Shown: piece by piece, positions 23,901 to 35,900 of the stretch
Layout: each line of letters starts with the position of its first letter
Numbering within the stretch: the first letter of the stretch is position 1
NCBI GenBank assembly: GCA_038025085.1
Contig: CM076153.1
Location: forward strand, 2,480,001 to 2,544,000
DNA from: Tetragonia tetragonoides
Lineage: Eukaryota; Streptophyta; Magnoliopsida; Caryophyllales; Aizoaceae
Direction of reading: 5' to 3'
Length of the DNA stretch: 64,000 bases
Program-made: the position numbers and the translations under genes
Notes under the pieces: model-generated
Databases searched by the model: none
What the model was told of the DNA's origin: nothing
Seen by the model: only the letters and a program-made list of their open reading frames with translations

Positions 23901-26900
23901 ACGCTAACGTTGCAACTTCCGCAGTTTGCCCTGCAAGAAGAGCAATTGCCTTGCAGCTATTTGAGATCAATGACGCAGTCTTGTAGTAGGTCTTTTCCAT
24001 ATAGTAGTGCATGCTGCACAAAACAAAGCCTTAATATCACCCCCTCAAACTATAGAGCAAAATATCACTAGACATAGCAATTACACATTGAATGAGTACT
24101 CCCTCCATTTTCTTTTACATGTCCACGAAGACAATTGCGCGAAGACAATAGCTAGTAGCCTTGAATTTTTCGGAGAACCAAATTTGTCTTGAATTCCAAA
24201 AGGGACATCAAAAAACATAAAATTCTCACCACCTATTCCTCGACATCTAATTTGAAATGAAGAGAGTACCCAAGAAGACAGCTCCAAGAGCTGAATACGT
24301 ACCTTAAACGCTGGTCAGATGTTGTCGTCATCTGCATAGTCTCACCAGTGACAAGATGCTCCACAACTTTAGCTAGTAATGAAACAACCTGCAGAAGAAC
24401 CATATGATCCACATTTTTGCAAAATGCTTACTAAGCTGGAAACATGACAGGAAAGCACAAATAGAACTATCTAGAGTTAGAGTTGTAAATGCCAAATAAA
24501 CATTTACCTCAGTGTTTTTCAGAGAAGCCAGAGCTACACAAGCTCTAGACAACAGGAAATCACCAGCTAGTACTGCCAACTGCACTGTATGAAATAGATG
24601 AAGTCAAGGTACATATCCTAAATTTTATTTATGCGCTGTGGGCAAAAACATTAGACCCTCGAAAGTCATAACACAGCAATGCATTTTACTCCTTTCAACG
24701 GGGGGGGGGGGGGGACAAGAATAAATTAAAAAGGGAACCTCAAGAATTTAAAATGTCCAAAACACCAATTGGGTATGGGAATCTATGTCGAATGAACGAG
24801 CCAAGAATACCTTCCAGCTAATTAAGGTTCTAAAGAAAAATATAGCACATAAATGTAGCTAATAGTTCTAATATCGCAAAACATTTCCAGAGAAAAAACA
24901 GAGTAAAAATTAAGGCTGCGCCTCTGACACTGGAAAGGACGCCAGACCAATAATGTTGAAGCTACCAATCCTGCAGAAATGTACTAGTACCCACACACTA
25001 TGCAGCTTTTAGGCTAAAGATTCAAAAGAAGTGAGAAAGGCAACTAGGCAAGTTTACACCAACAGACAGAAATATCCAAAACTTCCTAATGTTTCATTAC
25101 TTAACAGTAGCAGACATGGAAATGGAACTGTAAAACATGTAGCATTAGAAGACGAAAGACATTACCTTATTTCCCATCACTGAGTTTAACGAACCAACAC
25201 CACGTCTTGTCTCAGCATCATCCAAGACATCATCATGAAGAAGGCTCGCCACCTATGAGAAGAAGAAAAAATAGCATACTAAGTAAAACGAGACAACATC
25301 CCATGTTGATGCAAGAATTCAAATGAGAGCCAAAATATCAACAAAAATGGAAGCAGTAAACAAAATTTTGAACAATGTAACTAACGAAAATAAATACTAA
25401 CATGGATCATCTCTGTGATCTCAGCAATCGACTGCTGTCTTGTACGTAGCTCTGATGCCAACGTATTAACTACTCTATCAGGTGATAGTCTATCGGCGGT
25501 TGACAAAGGGACAGGCATGTTCAAAGCTGTTGCCATCAGCAATAACACCTGCACAGCATCACTTTAAATTCTCTAAGGATAGTGTCCAGCAAGAAAGCAA
25601 GTCAGAAACACCACATCAAATACTGAGACACTAAGCTAGATTGCACATTCATATGCCCAGAAAGAAAACAAGGAGAAGTGAGAACCAAGCTACACATAAA
25701 CCTAGATCATATAGCTCAACAACACCGGCAAGCAAAAGGACTGTTGTAAGATCAGGCATCCAGTCGATAAAGTTTACACCTTAACTATTGATTAAGTTAT
25801 TAGCAACAGATATAGTGGCAACCATGTCAACAATGGAAAAGACACAAACAGATAACCCTAATGACTCACAATACCCATAACTAAACTTCCAAATCAACAT
25901 GAGGTTGGTCTAATGGTATTCCCCTTGGTAGTATTCCCTCACCACCAAGGTTCGATTCCCAGGCCTTTGGAGTTTCCCTTACGCCTTATCCCCTTCCCCC
26001 TCCAAAAGCATGGCCATTTGCTCCTTAGCCTTTATCCCGAGATGGGTCGGCCCGGGAGTGGTCCACCTTACCATCTAAGAAAATAAAAAGTAATAGACTT
26101 CCAGGGTGTATAAACTCCCCACAACTAATGAACTAATCAATGTCCATTTTCATCCCTTCCTTGTGTGGGGGGGCTGGGGGAAGGGGATTAATGTTCTCCC
26201 ATTTGGATCAAAAGAAATTCTATTAACTGATGAATCTTAAACATACCGTAGGACGGAACCGCTTTCCTTCAACTCCCAATTTGAAGAAATACTCGGCAGC
26301 AGATGCTAATTTAGGGACCTGCGAAAAGTCACTTCAGGGAACATGGTACAATATCCGTCTACCTGACCTATTTTTGTTCCACAAAATATTTATTCATCAC
26401 CAATAAGACAGATAAGAGACACACACACACCTCTGCTACAACCATTGCCCGCAATCTATCAGCTAGGATTGATAATTCATCAGCGACAAGGGAAAATGGG
26501 TCTAATTGGTCCTGCATAAAGCAAATAAACCAACTAAAATTTTCAGCGAACATCACAACAGACATATTATATTAATTATATACGAGTACTTTGAATAGAA
26601 ATGAAAACGCATACAAAAATTTTAGGAGAATAAAGATTAACCAACAAGTGACAAGAACACTTTGTTTATATCTGTGTCTGTTCCGCATGCGGTTTTCAAA
26701 TACATTGACAAAACAATTAATGTCGTAGTGTGTTCTAAAATCCAGCAAAGAACCCTCACCTGAGGAGCTTTGGCCTTCCACATCTTTACGGAGACTGGAA
26801 AAGGGGGACTAATGTGGAGGTAAAATCAGATCATATTGAAATAGATTGTAAGAATAGTGGCCTGAGGAGTCCCACACCAACACCCGTGAATCAGTTTACA

Positions 26901-29900
26901 ACATGTTTAAGTTAGTGTTTGGGAGGGTCAAAACTCGCATCTAAAGCTACATCTTTTGTCACTTAGACCCTTAATCCATTGTTAGGCGTCAAAGAAGCAA
27001 AGATTAATCTTCAAACGTAAGACTATAATCGTTTTACATAACAAATTGGGCAGAGAACTTCACCAGATAGATAAACACTGATAACGCCAGCCGTTAAAAA
27101 AAGAGCCACTAATTATAGCAATGGGCAATAATGGACTGAACCAAATGTCCTGATGGATTATCCTCCACTTGTTATTCATATAAAATGCCTGTCCAAGCTT
27201 CTCAAATCAAGGGTCTACTTCAAATAGCAAATCTGCACATCACACTAAGTATGCAATGATGCATTCATCTACTACTACTCGCCCCATCCCCCACACCAAA
27301 AGAACCCATATACCCTGCCATAGGCGTGAGCCTGTCAGGCTGTCAGAAGCCCTCGCTTGTACAATGGTTTCATTTACGAAAGATGTAAGCGATACATATG
27401 AATACAATTGAGTTTGTACAAAATAAAAGTAAATTTCACCCTGAAATAGTTACCAAATTATTTCTTTCAAAAACAACGATCAAGCTCATTCTCCAATTCA
27501 TTTACCCAAAGATAGAACCAACCTAGCAAACTCTCAAACACAACACATATTCAAAAACCAGACATCAATTAATTTTCTTTCACAAGCAAAGAACATGTTG
27601 GCATTAATCAATGCTGACATTTTGAACTAACTGCAAATTCAAACCTAACCTCAACGGTGGACGTGGCACTATGATGAATCCGATGTCTCACTTCAGAAAA
27701 CAGAGGAGAACTCCAATAATTATTTTCTATGGATCTAAAAACATGCTGCAATAAGACAGAAATTAACCTTATCAATATTACTGGTATGGCAATTCAACAG
27801 CAGCATGATGGTAGGAGAAAAATAATAACCACCAACATAGAAAAAGCATCATAAGATGCCGCACTATATGATGTAGCACCACTATCAATCTCATTTGTAG
27901 GCATACTATAAATCCAAACACATACATGTAAAAGATATATGAAATTTAGAAATTTTAAATTTTAAAAAAAAAACGAATAACAAAGAAAGCAACAAAAACA
28001 GAGGATGTTGTTAATAGTGTTAGAGGCACAGACAAATTACTTATTACTTCATCTTTTAGGGATGTAATTGGTATGCTACTGTTGAGAAAAGGAACTTCCT
28101 GCTTGGTGGCATCACAAATTCATAACCCTTCTCTCCATTCACCCTTTTTGCATAAATTAGGAAAAAGTATTTTGGGTACTTGAAGTGACCTTTATGTTAT
28201 ATTGCTAAGAGAGCGCATTGCAAGACCTAAACTCGTATGCGGCTAGATAAATTAGGGTTCGCTGGGAAAAAAAAGAAGTTGCCATACTATGTTTCTTTTT
28301 GATATCCCGGACCATTGTATGTGATGCATAGTTTGAGGGGTCATGACTCATGAGGGACCAATTAATAAGTTGAGTTTTAGCTTGTAGAGATGAGGATTGT
28401 GGACTGTGGAGTACTGGACACTTGATTTTGACAAATGTGGAGTTGAAAAAACATTTTTTTGGTGAGGATGAATGATTATGACCGATTCCTTTAGAAGCAA
28501 TTCTCCTCAAAACATGATCATCCAGAATGAATACCAACACTAGTTAAGTTTCTTCCTCAAAACTTATCTTTTGTCATCTTCCTATTCTCAATTCTGTGTA
28601 AAATCCATCCACTAAGTTTGCAGTTCTAAACCAAAATCATAATTAGTGTAGAAGGGATGCCTAGAAAGCTGGATAGAGTTCTTTTGCATAATTTCTTTGT
28701 GATGCTTTGAAACAGAGAAGTATTTGTTCTCCCACGACAAGTCTGCTAACTACTGCCAAATAGTACCGAAAGTCAGTAAATCAAGAAAACAACCATGTAC
28801 AAATTTATGGAGTAACCCAGAAATTTAAAGGCAATGTGGATTAACCTTTGCAGCAAAGACAGCAGCAGTAGTTTTTCCAGAACCTCCTTTACCCAAAGAG
28901 TGACCAACTTGGTCGAATTTTCTGAGGCAATTTTGTTATTGGAATTAGCTGCAACAATAATTGAAGCTCCAGTTTTTCTACCACTTGTTCTTCTGCCTCT
29001 TGGGAACTTTCGATGGGTAAGATCAAGAAACGTGGGTAGGTGAGAAGTTGAAGAGAGAGAAACAGCCATTTCTTGGGTGCCTCAGTGGTATAGGTAACAG
29101 AGTTTCAATTGGAAATTTGGGATGGTGTTGTATTTGTATGAGTTGTACAGTACCAGTTTTGCTTAAACGAAGTGGAATTTGGGAAGATTGAATGTGGTTG
29201 CAAATACTGTTAGAACATGAAAGGTGAGTGCTACTCCCCATCCATTGTTAACTGAGCTCATCACTTTGGCTGTGTTTTTCCCTATTTATTTTAGAATCGA
29301 TTTACTTAATTTAAGTTTGATCCACGCGCTTTCTCTAACATATTATTATTCACAATTTAGTTTAATGGAGTACACTTCGAAACCTATCAATCATTGTGCA
29401 TCCTTGAACATTGCCGTCACTTCCTATCAACCTTTGTGCAGTTGTAGCATTTCTTATAGGTGTATTTGCAGTGTAGCATACATACAATAAGCACAACCTT
29501 CTCTCTAATTTGCAACAGAATACACGCAACGAGGAGCCTCGAATCCAGATCCACATGTAATTGGAGTTGAGGTGATCTAGTATTCCTACTATATATGCGA
29601 CAACCGACTATCCTAATCAACAGACATTGTAACTTAAGACTATGCTAATCAATAGATAGGAAATGAACAATCTTCATCAGCACCATCTTTTAGTTTCTAA
29701 AGCACAATTCCTCTCTCTTCCTCAATTCAATTCCGTCATCTACCTCAAATAAATTTGCAATTGCATATTGTATTAACCAATTTTGAAACCACAATAAAAA
29801 ATATACAAACAACCACCGCATAGTATCCAAGGCAAAAATGAAATTCAGGCAATATAAATAAACAAATAATATTTGTTTTCAACAAGTCGAAGCAAAACGA

Positions 29901-30064
29901 AATTCATAAAACAAAATGATAAAACTGACCTTGGATGAAAGAGAGTAATTAGAGTAGAACAATTGGTGATAAGCAGCTGTAGCGGTGCTTTGAGAAGTAT
30001 AACGCCATGGACAGTGATTTAATCTAGACCTAGATAACCTAGCCAACCCTCGCGAGAAGAACAT
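20939..30064 (-). CDS. SPS3: Solanesyl diphosphate synthase, mitochondrial type (SPS3/COQ1-like)
   Basis: This trans-long-chain prenyl diphosphate synthase extends FPP/GGPP with IPP to make the side chain of ubiquinone. Twelve exons join in frame: 30064-29930, 27745-27650, 26511-26431, 26318-26247, 25548-25402, 25252-25166, 24579-24508, 24388-24303, 24013-23881, 23493-23404, 22073-21975 and 21118-20939, giving 425 residues. The Arg/Ser-rich, acid-poor N-terminus ([17 protein letters not shown]) looks like a mitochondrial presequence. The first aspartate motif is in [12 protein letters not shown] (D184-D188), with Ala five residues before it as in long-chain enzymes. The second is in [15 protein letters not shown] (D311-D315). 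The C-terminus [11 protein letters not shown] is typical of the family. Introns hold a SINE pair, MITEs and a foreign ATPase exon, yet every splice site looks intact. Confidence 0.95.
21335..21425 (+). repeat. Degenerate (TTCA)n microsatellite in the SPS3-like gene, intron 11
   Basis: A run of ttcattcattcattcactca-type words. It lies just upstream of the family B SINE. Confidence 0.8.
21447..21578 (+). mobile_element. Au-like SINE (family B) in intron 11 of the SPS3-like gene
   Basis: Carries gaaacagcctatctgctagg, ctaggggtaaggcaacatac and ccagacctcgccctaggcgg, matching the order of words in the copy at 9.0-9.2 kb and the common plant Au-type SINE tail. It has the opposite orientation to the host gene. 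Confidence 0.6.
22275..22424. mobile_element. Short MITE with ~20 bp imperfect inverted termini, intron 10
   Basis: The left end tatgggtactcccatttgta and the inverse of the right end tttgggtgctcccccatgca align over about 22 bases with a few mismatches. The element is about 150 bp and carries no frame. The target duplication is not certain. Confidence 0.55.
24099..24266. mobile_element. Stowaway-like MITE with TA target duplication, intron 8
   Basis: The left end ctccctccattttcttttac follows TA at 24097-24098. The right end, read inversely ctctcttcatttcaaatta, abuts TA at 24267-24268. This is the usual Stowaway (Tc1/mariner) arrangement. It is about 168 bp long with no coding capacity. Confidence 0.75.
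24701..24715 (+). repeat. Poly(G) tract in intron 7
   Basis: Fifteen consecutive G residues inside an SPS3-like intron. Its length is likely unreliable or variable. Confidence 0.9.
25893..26092 (+). mobile_element. tRNA-derived SINE (family A) in intron 4 of the SPS3-like gene
   Basis: Box A-like ggttggtctaatggtatt and box B-like aaggttcgattcccagg are clear. They are followed by tggccatttgctcctt, tatcccgagatgggtc and gtggtccaccttaccatct and then an A-rich tail. It is the sister of the minus-strand copy at 2.5-2.7 kb; a 3' fragment may also survive at 56.8-56.9 kb. Confidence 0.82.
28846..29069 (-). pseudogene. Broken first exon of a plastid-type GET3/ArsA-like ATPase inside SPS3-like intron 1
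   Basis: A minus-strand frame starts [19 protein letters not shown] and has the Ser/Arg-rich look of a chloroplast transit peptide, then ends SENSTKLVT. From there the protein continues only after adding one base: the next frame reads [16 protein letters not shown], the deviant P-loop (KGGxGKT) of GET3/ArsA anion-transporting ATPases, followed by a GT donor at 28845. So one base is missing directly before the ATP-binding loop. No later GET3 exons (switch I, adenine-binding region, C-terminal domain) were found before 27745. This is probably a duplicated first exon that has decayed in the intron; a sequence error at one base is the alternative for the frameshift, but not for the missing exons. 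Confidence 0.78.
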
Positions 30065-32927
30065 CTCTGATTGAGGAGAGAGGAAATTGAAGATGCAGAA
30101 ATTGGCGAAAGAACGAATGGAGGAGAGAGAAAGAGATAGTAGAAGGTCAAAGATTGAGCGATGACTAGAGGTGCTTGGAGAAGAAGAAAGCTCGATAGGT
30201 GAGGTGAGGTGGGTATGATTTGTTTAAGGGGTGTTTGTGTGAACCGACACCATTGAAGAGAATGGGTGACGACGGCTAAGCTCTACCATAAGCTCTCTAA
30301 TTTTGTGTATACAAAAATCTAACCATTAATATTATTTGCTCCGTCATCTCGTGGAATTGACGGGATTTGTTTTGAATGCGGTAAAAAAAGGGAGTTGAGC
30401 TTTTAGGATTGGACAAAGGTATAAGAGTGAAATAATTTCATTAGGAGCTAATTAGTGTGGTTTGATGTTATTAATCAAAACAATATACTAAGAGGGGCTA
30501 TGATATAAGAAACACGACTATTGAAATTTGAAGGCTGATTGTTAGCGGGTGCGGGGTGAATGGACTTTCTTTGGCATTAGACGTTACTTATATTTCTTTC
30601 AATATAGAGGTCTTACCGTGCTTTGGAGAAGCAAATTTGATTGCAATTTTTGTATATGACCATATTTGGACATCTGTGTCCCACTTTTGTGTCATGGATG
30701 ACGTCGGTTGGTATTAGTATTATCACCCAATTAAAATCGCCTAAAAATAATACAGTTGTGAAATTAAAATACCGCAGGTACGAACATAATTCAAAAAAGG
30801 AGATGAAGGCGTATAAAATGTGAGACAATACAATGTTATGTTTAAGGACTAAACAATATAATATTTAAAGAGAAAGCAAACCAACTTGGATTCATTGTGG
30901 ATGGAAAATGAAAGTTAAAGGAATAGCAATAAATGATATTTATAAGAATCAATGAAATTCTAATGATTTCAATTAAATTATGACAATGTATTTTCATAAC
31001 TCGATTTTATAATATTCGTGTATTTTTGTACTGGTTGGAGCTAGCCACTACCTTAGACTAATATGATTGTTTCTTTTAATAATTGAAATGCTTTTTTTAT
31101 ATGATTTTTGAATGGGTTGGATTAGAGATATTTAAATATAATGAGATTATTTGCCAGATTTTAAAATTAGTCAAACTTATTGCAGAGTTGCTTTCAATCA
31201 CAGTGTAATTGTTTGTCTTAAAGAACAGTCAAACTTATTGGGTTATTGCATTCATGACTAACTTTGATGATATCGAAAACGAAGAAACTGATCATTTGGT
31301 TTATTGCATAGATACTGTCAAATTCATGAGGTACATGTGAAGTCGTGGACCAATATACATGATTTTGAAAATTGATACAAACTCATAAAATTGGATTTCA
31401 AATAAATTGGACAATGACACAATGGATCATATAAGTCAGACTTTAATTACTTTAAATTCTTTTTATTGGTTGTTCTTTAAAGAGATATTTATTAAAACAG
31501 TTTAATAACTCTTTAAATAATTTCGGCATCAACACAGGTTAAACCGTTTATAAAAGTAAAGCACGTAGCAAAAACAAATGGAAACATTAAAGTAAAGCAC
31601 GTAGCAAAAACAAAATTGCTTATAAAATGAATGTATGAACTGAGTCTCCACTATGTATTGATTATTTATCCATACTTAAGAGATGTAACACATTTCCTTG
31701 CCGTATTTATTTTGAACACACAAATAGAAACATTTTGGCATATATTCAACACATTTAGTATTCAACACATTTAGTATGTGCTTGTAAATTGTAATAATCA
31801 AGACTCAGTTAATTATTTAAAAATCACTCATCTCTTTCTTATAAACTTCAAAAAATTAAATAAAGGGGAGTCAATCATTTTAATTATTGTAGAAATATTT
31901 CCCCTCTATATTTTGATTGCAAATTGAAGGTCTATGTTATGTCACGAAAAGAGGTAAATATTTTTTAATGAATCATTTTTTCAACTCCTTAGCATAAAAG
32001 TAGGAAATCGATAACTTTAATAAACAAAAGGGCAATGATCAGGCCATAAACACACTATTTCCATGTCATTTTATGCTCTGTATAAAAATATGAAACAGAT
32101 AACCTTTGATATTGAACCCGAAACAATAGTTTATTGATCTGATAATAATATCATCCGAACAAAATGTAAAATATTGCACCTAAATCTATCATTGTTTCAT
32201 AGAAGCTCATCCATATCAATTGATATATGCCATGTCATTAATTATGGTTTATCATTAGAAGTGAACAGTATCCCACATCTAAACACCAATACACCATATC
32301 AGATTTCAAAAATTCACCCCATTTATTGGTGTGATTAGCATTGGGGTTGCAATTATCTTCCCCTCAACATGGAAAAAATGAGTACAAACTACAAACAGAC
32401 AAAATCTAAGCATACAAGTCAAATTACTAATTTGAAAAACCAACACACAATGAACCAAAAAACCCGTCATGACATTTGATTTCAAGTCGGCGAAGTCCAT
32501 TTTAAAACAGAGAAACCATGGTGAGAGAAAAAAAGAAATACGTTTCCTTTTAAAAAAGAACCGGGCAGCCCCACAACGGGCAGCCTGTTTGCTCTCTTCC
32601 ATTTAAACCAAACGCCGTCATTCTCAGCCACTAACGTCGTCTAAACTCTAATTAAATTATCTTTCCTCCATTTTTTCCGCTTTTTCCATTTTTCAAAATT
32701 TTCATAGGGGGGCCCACAACACCCATCCTTTTCTCTCTTGTACTCTCTCTCATTACTTTCAGACAAATAATGCAATAAAAGAAGAGAGAGAAAAAGCAAG
32801 AAAAATTCCTCTGAGAGAGAGAAGAAAAATACAAGGGGGGATTAGCTCACAGAGGAGAGAGAAAGACACAAAGGAGGAAAAGGGTTTTAGAGAGAGATAG
32901 AGGGGGAGGTGAGGGGAGAGGAAAAAG
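30065..32927. other. Intergenic between two divergent genes (SPS3-like and bromodomain genes)
   Basis: The first ~180 bases are GA-rich and probably the 5' UTR/promoter of the minus-strand synthase. The middle is AT-rich and holds two small direct duplications: aaagtaaagcacgtagcaaa at about 31552 and 31589, and attcaacacatttagtat at about 31744 and 31762. The last ~250 bases (32700-32927) are rich in GA/CT words and probably the leader of the bromodomain gene. No gene recognised. Confidence 0.45.
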
Positions 32928-35900
32928 ATGGTTCAGATCGAGAAGAGGAAGAAGAAAGGGAGGCCATCCAAGGCAGATCTAGCTGCTCGACGCGCCGCCG
33001 TTGAGGAATCTCACGCGCCACCACCTTCCACGGCGGAGGAGCTTGAGAAAGAACAAGAGCAACGAGATCTCAGGAGAAGAAGTCTCCGGCGAAGGAGCTT
33101 CCGGTATAATATTATCGATTATGATGAGGATTATTTACACGATGATGTTGTTCAGTTGTTTGAAGAAGAGGAGGAGAGAGAAAATGAAGATGAGGAGGAG
33201 GTGGATGAAGATGAGGAGGAGGAGGATGATGATGAGAGGAGAAGAGAGAAAAAGGTGAAGCTCGTTGTCAAGATTAATAGTAATAATAGCAAGAATAATA
33301 GCAAGAAGAGTAAAGCGAGTCATGGGCGAGTTGACTCGGGGGGTAGAGTGAGTCGGAGAGACCGACTTGAAGACGAGTCAGAAGAGGAGAGAAATGAAGA
33401 GGAGAAGAGAGTGGTAAAGAAGAGGAAGATTAGTGGAGGTGATAAGTATAATAATGATGACGATGATGGTGATGATAATGATGATGATGATGAAAATGAA
33501 GAAAATGGCGAAAATGTTGATGATGATGAGGTAATTTGATTAATTGATTGATTTGGATCTTGTTGAGTGATTTTGGGGGAAATTGGTAAATTGTAGGATT
33601 TGCGAAGAAATTGGGGGAATTGAGATTTTACAGAGAGAGAGAATGAGTGTGAAGGAGAGTGGAGAGAGGGGCCAGCTCAGCTGAGCTCAGATTGATGAGA
33701 GAGAGAGAGAGAGGAGAGAGATTATTGGTCCAAACTTCTATACTTCATTCACTGAGTCACACTCACTCTTTCTCTCTCTAGTTCTCTCTCTCTCTCTCTC
33801 TTCGATTGTGTTTGTGTGTGTCGGGGGGAAAGACTGAGGAGTGAGATGAAATTAACGGCTGAGTGAGTGAGTGAGTGAATGAGTGAGAGTGAGGTCAACT
33901 GTCAAATGACAAATCAAATACTAACATACTACACCCACAGAATCTGGTCATCACACACAAAAATACACACGCACAAAATCCCATTTTTCTCTCTCTCTTA
34001 CTCTTTCTTTCTCTCTCTGCCAGTCTGCCTATATCCACTTTCTCTCTCTAGCTTCTCTATTCTCTTTTATCTGTCTATTCTTTTGCATTTATAAATATAG
34101 TTGAGCACTTTGGGGGTTTATGGTTTTATAAACGGATGGAGGTTTTGATATGGGTTTGTAGCAGTTGTGTTGTGTGTGAAGATACTGCCTAATGAGCTGC
34201 ATTCTTTTTGGTTATTTTTTTGACAGGTTATAGATAATGGCAAAGTGGATTCAAAGATGGAGGATTCTGTTCCTGGTTGGTATTTTTAATTTTTGATTTT
34301 TATCCGAGGTTCTGATGTTGGCTTTTGAAGTTGGATGATTATTGGCAAAATTTTGAGTTGGGTTGTTGTTGATTTTGGTTTTCAGGGACGCCAAGATATA
34401 GCAATCGATCTCCGACTCCTTTGCCTGATAAGAAGCTATTAGAGTTGATACTTGACAAGCTTCAAAAGTATGAGGATCAAATTTCTTGAATTCCTTTCTT
34501 TTACTGTTTCTTAGTTTTCTGATTTAATAGGAAGTTTGTTACTTACCATTTGAATGTATCCAATGTGGCAGGAAAGACACATATGGTGTTTATGCTGAAC
34601 CAGTTGATCCAGATGAGGTACTTGAGACTTGGATCTCTTTCCTTTATTGAATTCCCTGAATGTTGCTGGTTTCTATTATTGCCATTTTTCTAAATTGGGT
34701 TTCTAACTTTCTATATAATGCTGGTTCTGGTTGGTGTAGCTTCCTGACTATTTCGACATCATCGAGCACCCGATGGACTTTTCCACCGTGAGAAAGAAGC
34801 TTGCAAATGGGTCTTATTCTACTTTGGAACAATTTGAGGTGGGTCCTTCTTAGTTTGGCTTTTGAAATATATATAGTTCTCAAGGGTACCACACTTGCCA
34901 GTCTATTGAAGACAATTATTGGAATGAGGATGTCCTACTAATGATGCTTGTGCAAAACCTGCATTCTATGTTGGTTGTTCGTTTTGCTGCCAGTCTCTTA
35001 AATGCTGGTCCTACTCTTCATTTTGCTCGAAGTATTGGTCTATCTTCAAGCAGCATAAAGTTCATCGACAAAATCTGCAGCCAACATCAAACTTTATGGT
35101 TCTTGAAGCTCTTTCAAGGCGTATTGCTATTTTTGGTCATAACTTCCCTTTATGTTTGACATTCTTTCTAACCTCTTGTAGCTGTCGGAATTTTGATGTC
35201 ACTTTGGCTGTGTAGTGTTCCCTTAGGTTAACGATGTAACAATTCACAGCTAAGACGTCTAGGCTTTAACCAAAATGTTTGAAAAGTTGGAACATGTTTG
35301 GCGGTTATCTGATGATGTTGCTTTCAGCATATAGGTCTTAGTGACTCCGTTGAATACTAGGAGTATTTTGGTTTTCTCCTTTCTGTGGCTCAGGGAATTA
35401 CTTGGCATTGTATTCCTTTCTCGTTACTGTGTTTTAAAAAATCATCTAACCTAGCATTGTCATGTAAAATTACTACATGGAGGTTTTTCTGTATGGGAGC
35501 GAAATGATATATGACATCTTCTGGGAATGGTGAAGTCGAGTAGTATTGAGTTCACCAGTAGCAATGTGTCTGTCAGAGAATTTGCCCCTTGCGTAAAATT
35601 ATTGGATACAGGACTGCTTCCTATCGTGATATCATTTCATCAAATGCTTGCATCCTTTTGTGTGGATCTCTTTGCTTGGTCCTCTTGAGTCTTTTGGGCC
35701 TTACTAATGCATTGTGGCCTCGCTGTTATTTGCAATCTCTATTATAATGCATGCTTTGTGAACTTGCAAAATACAGTAGGCTGTAATGACGATATTTTTC
35801 TGGACTGCAGAGTGATGTTTTCCTGATTAGCTCCAATGCGATGCAGTACAATGCACCTGAAACGGTTTACCATAAACAGGTATTGTGTGATGCTCCTAAC

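Noticed and set aside
25893..25970. A functional tRNA gene
   Set aside because: Boxes A and B are present but the cloverleaf arms do not pair well and the sequence continues into a SINE body with an A-rich tail.
26572..26781. Possible extra SPS3-like exon (MWKAKAPQ or PPFPVSVK frame) near 26750-26800
   Set aside because: Exon 2 (ends TVE) joins exon 3 (starts DQLDPFSLV) directly in frame 0, as in other family members; the extra exon would need a second donor and add unconserved residues.
32306..32602. 98-codon minus-strand frame upstream of the bromodomain gene
   Set aside because: No motif, hydrophobic by chance in AT-rich DNA, and close to the promoter and leader of the bromodomain gene.
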